Assembly (NCBI GenBank): GCA_945906935.1
Contig: CAMDSO010000010.1
Coordinates: 1-54,876 of the forward strand
DNA from: Bordetella parapertussis
GTDB lineage: Bacteria > Pseudomonadota > Gammaproteobacteria > Burkholderiales > SG8-41
Reading direction: 5' to 3'
DNA: 54,876 nucleotides
The notes below the pieces were generated by a model, which saw nothing but the letters and a program-made list of their open reading frames with translations, did not search any database and had not been told where the DNA came from. Within the stretch, counting starts at the first letter, position 1. Each line of letters begins with the position of its first letter. The position numbers and the translations under genes are program-made. This document shows, in pieces, positions 9,199-18,071 of the stretch.

Positions 9199-10644
9199 AT
9201 GCGTGGAAAACTGAATCAAATCGGATTAATCGCGCTGGGCGCCTGCCTCGGCGTGATGATCTCGCTTAATTTCTCCGCGGTCGCCCAGCGCGAGGCCTTA
9301 AGCCCGCTGCCAATCGAGGAGCTGCGCGCGTTTACCGAGGTGTTCGGGCGCATCAAGAAAGATTATGTCGATCCGGTCGCTGATAAGAAGCTGATCACCG
9401 AGGCGATCACCGGCATGCTGGCCGGGCTCGATCCGCATTCGGCCTATCTCGATCAGGACGCCTTCAAAGAACTGCAGGTTGGCACCCAAGGCGAATTTGG
9501 CGGCCTCGGCATCGAGGTCGGCATGGAAGACGGCTTCGTCAAGGTCGTCTCGCCCATCGACGATTCGCCAGCCTCGCGTGCCGGCATCAAGTCCGGCGAT
9601 TTGATCGTCAAGCTCGACGACACCTCGGTCAAAGGCATGACGCTCAATGACGCGGTCAAGCGCATGCGCGGCAAGCCCAACACCCAGATCACCATCACGG
9701 TGGTGCGCAAGAACGAACCCAAGCCCCTGCTGCTGACGCTGACCCGCGCAGTGATCAAGATTCAAAGCGTCAAATACAAACTGATCGAACCGGGCTACGC
9801 CTACTTCCGCGTCACCCAGTTTCAGGAACACACCGGCGAAACACTGGCCGCCGCGATTCAAACCCTCTACAAACAGAATCAGGGCAAGATGAACGGTATC
9901 GTACTCGACCTGCGTAACGACCCGGGCGGCCTGCTCAACGGGGCGGTAGCGGTCTCAGCCGCCTTCCTGCCGCAGAATGCCTTGGTCGTTTACACCGAGG
10001 GGCGTGCCGAAGACGCCAAGATGCGCCTCACCGCCAGCCCTGAAAATTATCTGCGTAGCCGCAGCACGCGTGATGATTACATCTCCAAACTGCCGGCCGA
10101 TGTCCGCAACGTGCCGATGGTGGTACTGGTTAACGGCGGTTCGGCATCGGCGTCTGAAATCGTCGCCGGCGCCCTGCAGGATCACAAGCGCGCCGTCATC
10201 ATGGGCACGCAGACCTTCGGTAAAGGTTCGGTGCAGACCATCCTGCCCCTCGGCAATAACACCGCCATCAAGCTGACTACCGCACGCTACTTCACGCCGA
10301 ACGGCCGCTCGATCCAGGCCAAGGGCATCGTGCCGGACATTGAACTCGATGACGGCAGCGCCGGCCGCAACGAACCCAGCCTGAAGCTGCGCGAGGCCGA
10401 CCTCACCAAGCATCTCGACGGTGACAAGAACGCCAAGGCCGCCCCCGCCACCCCGCCGGCGACGGCAGCGAACCCGGCCGTTAACAACTACAACTTCGTG
10501 CCGGTGCCGCGGCAGAAGGATGTCGCCGACAAAGACCTCAAACCGGAACCGGGTGAAGTCATCGCGAAATACGATTACGAGCTCTCACAGGCCATCACCT
10601 TCCTGAAGAGCCGTCCGGCGGCAACGCGCGCCAGCACCAACTAA
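9199..10644 (+). CDS. ctpA: Carboxyl-terminal processing protease (S41 family)
   Basis: A 481-residue exported serine protease. An N-terminal hydrophobic segment (IGLIALGACLGVMISLNF) is followed by LSPLPIEELRAFTEVFGRIKKDYV, a PDZ domain (about 90-180, EFGGLGIEVGMEDGFVKVV) and the S41 core. The catalytic Ser lies in NGGSASASEIVAGAL and the Lys in TFGKGSVQTILP. The C-terminus is Pro/Ala rich. Family members cleave near C-termini of periplasmic substrates, often peptidoglycan hydrolases, which fits its position after envC. A strong hairpin terminator follows. Confidence 0.95.
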   Translation: MRGKLNQIGLIALGACLGVMISLNFSAVAQREALSPLPIEELRAFTEVFGRIKKDYVDPVADKKLITEAITGMLAGLDPHSAYLDQDAFKELQVGTQGEFGGLGIEVGMEDGFVKVVSPIDDSPASRAGIKSGDLIVKLDDTSVKGMTLNDAVKRMRGKPNTQITITVVRKNEPKPLLLTLTRAVIKIQSVKYKLIEPGYAYFRVTQFQEHTGETLAAAIQTLYKQNQGKMNGIVLDLRNDPGGLLNGAVAVSAAFLPQNALVVYTEGRAEDAKMRLTASPENYLRSRSTRDDYISKLPADVRNVPMVVLVNGGSASASEIVAGALQDHKRAVIMGTQTFGKGSVQTILPLGNNTAIKLTTARYFTPNGRSIQAKGIVPDIELDDGSAGRNEPSLKLREADLTKHLDGDKNAKAAPATPPATAANPAVNNYNFVPVPRQKDVADKDLKPEPGEVIAKYDYELSQAITFLKSRPAATRASTN

Positions 10645-10661
10645 ACGTCGGCACACCACTA

Positions 10662-10691
10662 AAAAACGCCCGGCCTGTGCCGGGCGTTTTT
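10662..10691 (+). terminator. Rho-independent terminator after ctpA
   Basis: A 13-bp perfect stem (AAAAACGCCCGGC / GCCGGGCGTTTTT) with loop CTGT begins 18 bases after the ctpA stop and carries its own T-run. It marks the end of the gpmI-envC-ctpA transcript. The following 132 bases to 10823 hold no recognisable gene and should contain the promoter of the MoeB-like gene. Confidence 0.93.
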
Positions 10692-10823
10692 ATTTAACCG
10701 GCGGCGTCATCCACGTCGCTCGCACCATCAGGCAGACACGGCATCACAAGCGGGCGACGGTTCCCCCGTCACCACGCAGCGCTGATAAACTGAAACACTT
10801 CACACGCGCCCGCCGGCATCACC

Positions 10824-11573
10824 ATGAACGATCAACAACTGCTGCGCTACAGCCGCCATATCCTGCTGCCGGATATCGGTATCGAAGGACAGGAAAAAAT
10901 CCGCGCCGCGCATGCCCTCGTCATTGGTGCGGGCGGGCTTGGCTCGCCGGTCGCGCTGTATCTCGCCTCGGCCGGCATCGGCACGCTAACCATTTGCGAC
11001 GGCGACACCGTCGATCTGACCAATCTGCAACGCCAGATCGTTCACCGCAACGATGCCATTGGCACAGCCAAGGCCGAATCAGCGCGCCACACGCTGGCCG
11101 CCATCAACCCGGAAGTGCGCGTGAATGCCGTCTGCGAACGTCTGGCCGGCGCCGCCCTCACCGAGCGGGTGGCCGCCGCCGATATCGTGCTCGACTGCAG
11201 CGACAACTTCAGCACGCGTCACGCCATCAACGCCGCTTGTGTGGCGCACCGCAAACCGCTGGTCTCCGGGGCCGCCATTCGCTTTGACGGACAACTCGCC
11301 GTATTCGATCTGCGGCAGGCCGAATCGCCGTGCTACCAATGCCTGTTTCCGGCCGGTGGCGACGACAGTGATATGCGCTGCGCCGTGATGGGCGTGTTCG
11401 CGCCGCTGGTTGGCATCATCGGCTCGACGCAGGCAGCCGAGGCGTTAAAACTGCTGGCCGGTGCCGGCGCATCTCTGACCGGGCGCCTGTTGCTGCTCGA
11501 CGCCTTGAGCATGGAATGGCGCAGCATGCGACTCCAGCGCGACCCCGGCTGTAGCGTCTGCGCGCAGCGCTAG
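10824..11573 (+). CDS. moeB: HesA/MoeB/ThiF family adenylyltransferase
   Basis: A 249-residue E1-like enzyme that adenylates the C-terminal glycine of a ubiquitin-like sulfur carrier (MoaD or ThiS). The ATP-binding glycine loop VIGAGGLGSPVALYLASAGIG, the Arg finger region LQRQIVHRNDAIGTAKA and two zinc CxxC pairs (CYQC and CSVC) are present. There is no C-terminal rhodanese domain. Sequence alone does not separate MoeB (molybdopterin) from ThiF (thiamine), and no moa or thi genes are nearby. A TPR-methyltransferase starts one base after its stop. Confidence 0.88.
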   Translation: MNDQQLLRYSRHILLPDIGIEGQEKIRAAHALVIGAGGLGSPVALYLASAGIGTLTICDGDTVDLTNLQRQIVHRNDAIGTAKAESARHTLAAINPEVRVNAVCERLAGAALTERVAAADIVLDCSDNFSTRHAINAACVAHRKPLVSGAAIRFDGQLAVFDLRQAESPCYQCLFPAGGDDSDMRCAVMGVFAPLVGIIGSTQAAEALKLLAGAGASLTGRLLLLDALSMEWRSMRLQRDPGCSVCAQR

Positions 11574-11574
11574 C

Positions 11575-12708
11575 GTGCTGCTCGCCGCCCTGCGCACGCT
11601 CTTCCGCAGCCGCCCCGGCACCGCGCAAGCAGCTGCAGGCGCCTCGGTGAAAACCGCGATCGAGGCGGGTAAACAAAAGAGTCTGGCCGGCGATCACAGC
11701 GGAGCCGCCGCGGCTTTTCAGCGCGCACTGGCCGCCGCCCCGACTAATGCCGAAGCGCACTTCCGACTGGGCCTCGCCCTGCGCGACCAGCAGCGACTCA
11801 ATGACGCCGCCGCCAGCTACCGCCGCGCCATCGAACTACAACCGGCTTACGTGGAAGCGCACAACAACCTCGGCTCGGTTCTGCAAATGCTGGAACAACG
11901 CGACGCAGCGCTCGCAGCCTATCGCCGCGCCGTGGCGCTCGGCCCCACCTTTGGCCAGCCCTATTTGAACCTCGGCCGTCTCTACACCCTCGCAGGCGAC
12001 ACGCTCAACGCCGCGGCAACCTTCGAAGCGGCCATCGCACGCGGTATCGATGTCGACAGCTTTCGTCATCTGCTGAGCGCACTCAAGGGCGAAACAACCC
12101 TCCGCGCCCCCGACGCCTATACGCGCAGCCTGTTTGATAATTTTGCCGTTGATTTCGACCGTCGGTTAATCGACGAACTCGGTTACCACGTACCCGAAAC
12201 GTTGGCGCAACGCATCAAGGCGCTGGCACCGCAGAGCGCCTTGCGCATACTCGATCTGGGTTGCGGCACCGGGTTATGCGGCGCGGCACTCGCCGGCTGC
12301 TATAGCCAGCTGACCGGAATCGATCTCTCCGGCCCGATGCTGGAGAAAGCACGTGCGCGCAATCTTTATACCGAACTCACTGAAAGCAGCATCGAGACCT
12401 GGCTCGAACACGCGCCGCCAGCGGCTTATGACATCGTGCTGGCCGCCGACGTGCTGGTCTATTGCGGCGACCTCGCACCGCTTTTCGCATCGATCGCGCA
12501 CCGCCTCGTGACGGGCGGGCTGTATGCGTTTTCGGTTGAAATCGCCAAAGGCGAAGCTTTCGTCCTGCAAGCCAGCGGCCGCTATGCGCACCCGGTCGCC
12601 TACATACGCAGCCTGTATGCGGGCAGCGGCCTGACGGAAGTCGATGGATTCCCGCATCACATCCGCGGCAATGTGAACGGTTATATTTTTATTCTGCGTA
12701 AATCCTGA
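11575..12708 (+). CDS. TPR-repeat SAM-dependent methyltransferase
   Basis: A 377-residue protein with at least three tetratricopeptide repeats (about 30-160; for example AHFRLGLALRDQQRLNDAAASYRRAIELQP and AHNNLGSVLQMLEQRDAALAAYRRAVALGP) followed by a class I methyltransferase domain with motif I LRILDLGCGTGLCGAALAG and motif II GIDLSGPMLEKARAR. The family is known from bacteria, but the acceptor cannot be read here. It starts with GTG one base after the moeB stop, so the two are probably co-transcribed; whether that is functional is unknown. Confidence 0.85.
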   Translation: MLLAALRTLFRSRPGTAQAAAGASVKTAIEAGKQKSLAGDHSGAAAAFQRALAAAPTNAEAHFRLGLALRDQQRLNDAAASYRRAIELQPAYVEAHNNLGSVLQMLEQRDAALAAYRRAVALGPTFGQPYLNLGRLYTLAGDTLNAAATFEAAIARGIDVDSFRHLLSALKGETTLRAPDAYTRSLFDNFAVDFDRRLIDELGYHVPETLAQRIKALAPQSALRILDLGCGTGLCGAALAGCYSQLTGIDLSGPMLEKARARNLYTELTESSIETWLEHAPPAAYDIVLAADVLVYCGDLAPLFASIAHRLVTGGLYAFSVEIAKGEAFVLQASGRYAHPVAYIRSLYAGSGLTEVDGFPHHIRGNVNGYIFILRKS

Positions 12709-12752
12709 GAACTGCAAGCCGCCTCAAACAGCGGCGCCATGCCGTGCAACGC

Positions 12753-13199
12753 CTATTGCTTGGTCATGTCGAGATCGTTGTCATCAGCGGTGGCGGCAAC
12801 CGGCGAAGCGGTGGCAGCAGCCGGCGAAGCTGCTGCGCGAGCTGGCGCGACCGGCGCAGGCACGGCACGTGCTGCGGCCGCGGCAGCCGCTCTCAGCGTA
12901 GCCGGGGCGACGGCATCCGGCACCGCAACCTGCCCTGACAACAAGGCCTGCAGATCTTTCATCACCTGTTCAAGGTTGGGGCCGACCCGGCTTTGACATT
13001 GCGACAGCACGCGCGCCGGAAATTCCTGCAGCGAGGGGGCGCGATTGGTTGAACGGATTTTCGCCACGCTATCCAGTGCGGGCGTCAGATAAGTCGCCTT
13101 GAAACCAGGTTTTTGCGCATCGATCGCATCAATCACCGCCTGTTGTGAACGCGCGATACCGATCAATAATTCAGCCAGCTGCTGGGTGGTGACGTTCAT
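12753..13199 (-). CDS. Hypothetical protein with Ala/Pro-rich C-terminal tail
   Basis: A 148-residue protein I do not recognise. Residues 1-90 look helical (MNVTTQQLAELLIGIARSQQ, then EFPARVLSQCQSRVGPNLEQVMKDLQALL). From about residue 95 the tail is almost entirely Ala, Pro and Val, ending in the acidic DDNDLDMTKQ. No signal peptide or membrane helix is seen. A good GGAG ribosome site precedes the ATG. It lies 21 bp downstream of slmA on the same strand, so it is probably in that operon. The tail resembles a flexible linker or disordered arm. Confidence 0.7.
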   Translation of the reverse strand: MNVTTQQLAELLIGIARSQQAVIDAIDAQKPGFKATYLTPALDSVAKIRSTNRAPSLQEFPARVLSQCQSRVGPNLEQVMKDLQALLSGQVAVPDAVAPATLRAAAAAAARAVPAPVAPARAAASPAAATASPVAATADDNDLDMTKQ

Positions 13200-13220
13200 A
13201 GTGTCTCCGAAAAATCAGCG

Positions 13221-13796
13221 TCAGTGTGCAATCAGGGTGCGCCATTGATCCGGCCAGTATTGCATCGGGTCGCGCTTGAAGCCGCTCTTGGCAAACTGCT
13301 GCCAGCGGCCGGAGACGCAACTCATGATCAGATTGGCGCGCGCCGCGGCATCAATATCGGCGGGCAACTCGTTCTGGCTGGCGGCAAAACGGATCGCCTG
13401 TTTGAGCGTCGCCTCGACACGGTCGTGCAACTGGTTGATGCGCAGCTGCAGCCGCTGGTTCTCGTGCACCAGCGCGTCACCGATCAGCATGCGGGTCATA
13501 CCGCGGTTTTTCTGCGCAAAGCCCAGCAACATGGTGGTGATCGACTCAAGCTGGCGGATGCCACTTTTTTCCTCGGCGGTGACCTTGTTGATGAGACCGA
13601 AGAGCGTCTCTTCGATAAATTCGATCAGCCCCTCGAACATTTGCGCCTTGCTGGCGAAATGTCGGTAGAGCGCAGCCTCCGATACATCCAGCTTGCCGGC
13701 CAGCGCAGCGGTGGTGATTTTTTCGGCCGCCGGCTGTTCCAGCATGCCGGCCAGGGTCTGCAGAATCTGCAGCTTGCGATCGCCGCGTTTGGTCAT
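13221..13796 (-). CDS. slmA: Nucleoid occlusion factor SlmA (TetR family)
   Basis: A 191-residue TetR-fold DNA-binding protein. The N-terminal helix-turn-helix is ITTAALAGKLDVSEAALYRHFASKAQMFEGLIEFIEETLFG, the SlmA signature. SlmA bound to chromosomal SBS sites blocks FtsZ assembly over the nucleoid. The frame extends 27 bases upstream, but MTKRGDRKLQILQTL at 13796 has GGAG about 8 bases before it and lies 11 bases after the HAD stop, so it is taken as the start. argB-HAD-slmA is conserved in betaproteobacteria. Confidence 0.92.
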   Translation of the reverse strand: MTKRGDRKLQILQTLAGMLEQPAAEKITTAALAGKLDVSEAALYRHFASKAQMFEGLIEFIEETLFGLINKVTAEEKSGIRQLESITTMLLGFAQKNRGMTRMLIGDALVHENQRLQLRINQLHDRVEATLKQAIRFAASQNELPADIDAAARANLIMSCVSGRWQQFAKSGFKRDPMQYWPDQWRTLIAH

Positions 13797-13807
13797 TGCG
13801 GTCTCCG

Positions 13808-14452
13808 TTATTTCAAATGCCACGCGAGGCGCGGCAACTGCATCAAATTACGAACACTCAGGTCCACATAGCCCGGCGTCTTCGCCGAACGTGCCACCCA
13901 CACCGTGGCCATCCCCAGCTTCTTGGCGGTTTGCAGATTCGCCAGCGTATCCTCAACCATCACACAACGATCGGCGTGCAGGCGGTTGCGATGAAACAAG
14001 CGCAAAAAACCGTAGCTGTCGGGCTTCGGCCGGTAGCCGGTGTGTTCGATGGAAAACACATCATCAAACAAATCGGCGATGCCAAGTGCCTGCAACACCG
14101 CGGCAGCATAATGCGCCGGCGCGTTGGAAAATACCAGCTTGCGTCCGGGCAATCGCTGCAAGGTGGCACGCAAAGCCGGCTCCCTGACAATCTTCGCCGG
14201 CAGATCGTCGACATCATGCGTGGCGCGCAAAAAATGCTCGGGGTCGATGGCATGGTGGCGCATCAAGCCGATCAGGGTGGCGCCATAACGCTGCCAGTAG
14301 TGGCGCCGCAATTCACAGGCGGCGGCGGCATCGAGACCAAGATGCGTTTGCAGATAGGCCGTCATCGCGCTGTTGATATGCGGAAAGATGTGCGGGCTGG
14401 CGTTGTGCAAGGTGTTGTCGAGATCAAACACCCAGACACGGTTGAATCTCAC
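13808..14452 (-). CDS. HAD-superfamily pyrimidine 5'-nucleotidase-like phosphatase
   Basis: A 214-residue HAD hydrolase. Motif I is FDLDNTLHNAS with both catalytic Asp residues, motif II is VFSNAP, motif III is the Lys in GYRPKPDSY, and motif IV is VMVEDTLANLQTAKKLGM. The pattern matches the pyrimidine 5'-nucleotidase/SDT1-like group, which dephosphorylates UMP or CMP. The exact substrate is inferred. It lies between argB (9-base gap) and slmA (11-base gap). Confidence 0.88.
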   Translation of the reverse strand: MRFNRVWVFDLDNTLHNASPHIFPHINSAMTAYLQTHLGLDAAAACELRRHYWQRYGATLIGLMRHHAIDPEHFLRATHDVDDLPAKIVREPALRATLQRLPGRKLVFSNAPAHYAAAVLQALGIADLFDDVFSIEHTGYRPKPDSYGFLRLFHRNRLHADRCVMVEDTLANLQTAKKLGMATVWVARSAKTPGYVDLSVRNLMQLPRLAWHLK

Positions 14453-14461
14453 AGCCTGCGG

Positions 14462-15361
<900 letters not shown>

Positions 15362-15421
15362 TCATGTGGGTGAGGGTTCACAGATTCTACATGAGTGTGC
15401 CGGCAGGCAGGCGGCGCGGGC

Positions 15422-15459
15422 AAAAAAACGGCGGGCCCGCAGGCCCGCAGACCCGCCGT
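15422..15459 (-). terminator. Rho-independent terminator after the small heat-shock gene
   Basis: On the minus strand ACGGCGGG pairs with CCCGCCGT around a G/C-rich interior, followed by seven T. It lies 40 bases past the Hsp20 stop and before argB, so it separates the two transcripts. Confidence 0.88.
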
Positions 15460-15498
15460 CGCTCGTTGCCGCCGCCACCCAGCGCGCGGCCCTTACGT

Positions 15499-15921
15499 TT
15501 ACTGGATCGAGATACGCTTCAGTCTGACCGAGGTTTTCTTCGGCAATTTCAGCGCCAAGACGCCGTCGCCATAGCGCACCCCGGTGGCCGCGTCGTCGAT
15601 ATCATGCGCCAGCGCAAAAGCACGGTGGACCTTGCCGAAATAGCGCCCAGCACGCAGCACTTTTTCACCGTCCTGCGGTGCCCGGCCATTCCTCACCCCG
15701 GCGCTGAGCTCGATCTGGTTACCATCGACGGCCACCTGAATATCGTCCTTCTTCACGCCGGGAATTTCCGCCAGCAACATATAGCCGCTTTCAGTTTCGC
15801 TGACATCCATGCGCAACTGCACCAGCGCTGCCGGCTCGACGTTCATCGGGCGCACAAAAAAACCACGCAACATTTCATCCGGCGTGTTATCCATTACGCT
15901 CATGCGCACATGATTTGCCAT
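15499..15921 (-). CDS. Small heat-shock protein (Hsp20/alpha-crystallin)
   Basis: A 140-residue small heat-shock protein. The alpha-crystallin domain covers about residues 40-135 (LRMDVSETESGYMLLAEIPGVKKDDIQVAVDGNQIELSAGV, then a GVLALKLPKK strand). It acts as an ATP-independent holdase for unfolding proteins. Two upstream in-frame ATGs exist, but the GGAG site is 8 bases from the ATG of MANHVRMSVMDNT, which is therefore the start. The C-terminal IXI motif appears as ISI in RLKRISIQ. A heat-shock-type promoter lies upstream and a terminator downstream, so it is a single-gene unit. Confidence 0.93.
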   Translation of the reverse strand: MANHVRMSVMDNTPDEMLRGFFVRPMNVEPAALVQLRMDVSETESGYMLLAEIPGVKKDDIQVAVDGNQIELSAGVRNGRAPQDGEKVLRAGRYFGKVHRAFALAHDIDDAATGVRYGDGVLALKLPKKTSVRLKRISIQ

Positions 15922-15962
15922 CTTCATTCTCCGGTTCAAATGGGTCAGGTGTTCGCTGCGGC

Positions 15963-16002
15963 CCGATGTTTTCTACATCGGTGCGGTGAAACCTATTTCA
16001 AG
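15963..16002 (-). promoter_or_regulatory. Sigma-32-like heat-shock promoter with overlapping inverted repeat
   Basis: On the minus strand CTTGAAA (15996-16002) exactly matches the sigma-32 -35 core. After 13 bases comes ACCGATGT (15975-15982), close to the -10 consensus CCCCATNT. It sits about 55 bases upstream of the Hsp20 start. A perfect 7-bp inverted repeat (CCGATGT, 5-base loop, ACATCGG; 15963-15981) overlaps the -10 and early transcribed region and might be an operator or 5' hairpin. Confidence 0.7.
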
Positions 16003-16099
16003 CACCCGCAGTCACTTGATTGCACGCACGGGCGCGCAGCTTGTCGGGCGGCGCAAAAGTCCGTAGATTGCGCTCTTCCCACGCACATTCACGCTTGTC

Positions 16100-16663
16100 A
16101 TGCAGCCACCGGGTACTGAAGAACTCGAATCATTGCGACCCTATTTGCTGCGCTACGCCCTGTTGCAGCTGCGCGATCGCGACAGCGCCGAGGACGTAGT
16201 ACAGGAAACCATGCTCGCCGCGCTCGAAGGCCGCGCCCGCTTCGCCGGCAAATCAACGGCAAAGACCTGGCTCACCGGCATCCTCAAACACAAGATCATC
16301 GACCTGCTGCGCCGCCGGCAACGCGAAGAGCCGTTGATTGGGGATGAAGATGGCAGCGAAGCCGACGCCGTCGATGCGATGTTCCAGGCCGACGGCCACT
16401 GGCTGGCAACGCCCGCCGATTGGGGCAACCCGGCGCGCGCACTCGAGGACAAACGTTTTCGCGAAGCCTTCGAACTGTGCACCAAAGCCATGCCTGTGCG
16501 CAACGCGCGGGTGTTCATGATGCGCGAAGTGCTCGACATGTCTGGCAGCGAAATCTGCGAGGCACTCGATATCACGCCGGCCAACCTGTGGGTCATGCTG
16601 CACCGGGCGCGCCTGAGCCTGCGCGCATGTATCGAAATCAAATGGGGCGCCGCGGCGCGCTGA
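16100..16663 (+). CDS. ECF-type RNA polymerase sigma factor
   Basis: A 187-residue sigma-70-family protein with only regions 2 and 4. Region 2 includes LLQLRDRDSAEDVVQETMLAAL and GKSTAKTWLTGILKHKIIDLLRRR. Region 4 includes RVFMMREVLDMSGSEICEALDITPANLWVMLHRARLSLR, a helix-turn-helix for the -35. The linker between them is rather long (about residues 73-120). A 59-residue zinc-binding putative anti-sigma factor starts 4 bases after its stop. The regulon is unknown; redox or metal stress is plausible because the partner has a ZAS-type motif. Confidence 0.92.
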   Translation: MQPPGTEELESLRPYLLRYALLQLRDRDSAEDVVQETMLAALEGRARFAGKSTAKTWLTGILKHKIIDLLRRRQREEPLIGDEDGSEADAVDAMFQADGHWLATPADWGNPARALEDKRFREAFELCTKAMPVRNARVFMMREVLDMSGSEICEALDITPANLWVMLHRARLSLRACIEIKWGAAAR

Positions 16664-16667
16664 TGTC

Positions 16668-16847
16668 ATGCTGAACTGCAAACAAGCCGGTGAGTTGTTG
16701 TCTCAGGCGCAGGACCAGGCGCTCGGCCTGCGCCAGCGCCTCCTGCTCAAACTGCATTTGCTGGCCTGCACCGGCTGCAGCCGGTTCGGCCGCCAGCTTC
16801 AACTCATGCGCACAGCGCTACACCGCCTGCGCGACAACCGCGAATGA
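16668..16847 (+). CDS. Mini zinc-finger (ZAS-type) putative anti-sigma factor, 59 residues
   Basis: A short frame reading MLNCKQAGELLSQAQDQALG and onwards, with 59 codons. Residues 30-37 read HLLACTGC, the His-x3-Cys-x2-Cys motif of zinc-binding anti-sigma (zf-HC2) proteins; Cys4 could be the fourth ligand. No membrane segment follows, so it would be a soluble anti-sigma factor. The gap to the sigma stop is 4 bases, consistent with coupled translation. Function is inferred from motif and position. Confidence 0.85.
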   Translation: MLNCKQAGELLSQAQDQALGLRQRLLLKLHLLACTGCSRFGRQLQLMRTALHRLRDNRE

Positions 16848-16881
16848 GCGCCGCCCCGGCGGTCGCGCCGGTGCGCTTTGT

Positions 16882-16887
16882 TATAAT
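16882..16887 (+). promoter_or_regulatory. Consensus TATAAT -10 element before dacC
   Basis: A perfect TATAAT ends 17 bases before the dacC ATG; the -35 region is weak. If used, transcription would begin about ten bases before the start codon. No Shine-Dalgarno is visible there, so the message might be nearly leaderless. Confidence 0.45.
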
Positions 16888-16904
16888 TGCCACTTTTCGA
16901 TCCC

Positions 16905-18032
16905 ATGCGCGCCCTCCTCTCTTTCTTTCTGCTGCTCGCTGCGGCATGTTGTTTCGCGCAAACCGGCGTCGCCCCGCCCCCCGCGATCGCCGCCAAATCC
17001 TATTTGTTGCTCGACTTTCACAGCCGGCAGATACTGGCAACGCAGAAAGCCGACGAGCGTTTCGAACCGGCCTCGCTGACCAAGCTGATGACCGCCTATC
17101 TGACATTCAGCGCGCTTAAACAGAAAAAAATCGAACCCACGCAAGTCGTGCCGGTATCACAGCGGGCCTGGAAAGCGGAAGGCTCGCGCATGTTTATCGA
17201 TCTGCGCAAACCGGTTACCGTCGACGAACTGATCCGCGGCATGATCGTGCAATCGGGCAACGACGCCTGCGTCGCGCTGGCCGAACTGATCGCCGGTAGC
17301 GAGGAGGCCTTCGCGCAGGTGATGACAAAAGAAGCGCAGCGGCTGGGCATGCAAAACACCCACTTCATGAACGCCACCGGCCTGCCCCATCCGCAGCATT
17401 ATTCGTCCGCGCTCGATCTGGCGCTGCTCGCCTCGGCCATCATCCGTGACTTCCCCGAATACCACCCGCTGTATTCGATGAAGGAATACCGTTACAACAA
17501 CATCACCCAGCCCAATCGCAACCGGCTGCTGTGGAGCGACCCGACGGTCGACGGCATGAAAACCGGCTATACCGAAAACGCCGGCTACTGTCTGATTACA
17601 TCGGCCAAACGCGGCGAGCGGCGCCTGCTCTCGGTAGTAATGGGCACCGACTCGGCAAACGCACGCGCGGTCGAAAGCCAGAAGCTGCTGAATTACGGCT
17701 TCCAGGTTTATGATAGCGTGAAGCTCTATGAGTCCGGACAGGTGGTGTCCAGCGTCGCGGTCTGGAAAGGAACTCTAAACCGCGTCAAGGCGGGCTTCGC
17801 CGAGGAACTGCACATGAGCATTCCAAAAGGCCAGGCCGATAAACTCAAAGCGCAGCTCGAAACGCCGCAGCCGCTGATGGCGCCGGTGGCCGCAGGCCAG
17901 AAAATCGGCGTGATGAAACTGACGCTCGATGGAAAACCTTATGTCGATATCCCGGTCGTCGCGCTCGAAGCCGTGCCGCTGGCGGGCATCATCGGCCGCA
18001 GCTGGGACGCACTCCGGCTGTTGTTCAAATAA
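16905..18032 (+). CDS. dacC: D-alanyl-D-alanine carboxypeptidase (PBP5/6 family)
   Basis: A 375-residue penicillin-binding protein that removes the terminal D-Ala from peptidoglycan pentapeptides in the periplasm. Signal peptide MRALLSFFLLLAAACCFAQ; active-site motifs SLTK (EPASLTKLMTAYLTF), SGN (QSGNDACVAL) and KTG (DGMKTGYTENAGYCL). The C-terminal PBP5 domain ends in an amphipathic helix (IIGRSWDALRLLF), the usual membrane anchor. A TTG 18 bases upstream is rejected because it would add residues before the signal peptide. It is followed after 39 bp by the D-amino-acid transaminase, and the pair could recycle D-Ala. Confidence 0.95.
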   Translation: MRALLSFFLLLAAACCFAQTGVAPPPAIAAKSYLLLDFHSRQILATQKADERFEPASLTKLMTAYLTFSALKQKKIEPTQVVPVSQRAWKAEGSRMFIDLRKPVTVDELIRGMIVQSGNDACVALAELIAGSEEAFAQVMTKEAQRLGMQNTHFMNATGLPHPQHYSSALDLALLASAIIRDFPEYHPLYSMKEYRYNNITQPNRNRLLWSDPTVDGMKTGYTENAGYCLITSAKRGERRLLSVVMGTDSANARAVESQKLLNYGFQVYDSVKLYESGQVVSSVAVWKGTLNRVKAGFAEELHMSIPKGQADKLKAQLETPQPLMAPVAAGQKIGVMKLTLDGKPYVDIPVVALEAVPLAGIIGRSWDALRLLFK

Positions 18033-18071
18033 CGCCGACGTATTCAACGCAAAGGCACACAGGAGATTGAC

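Noticed and set aside
16887-16904. TTG start for dacC
   Set aside because: It would place six residues before the signal peptide and overlaps the TATAAT box; the ATG at 16905 starts a clean signal sequence.
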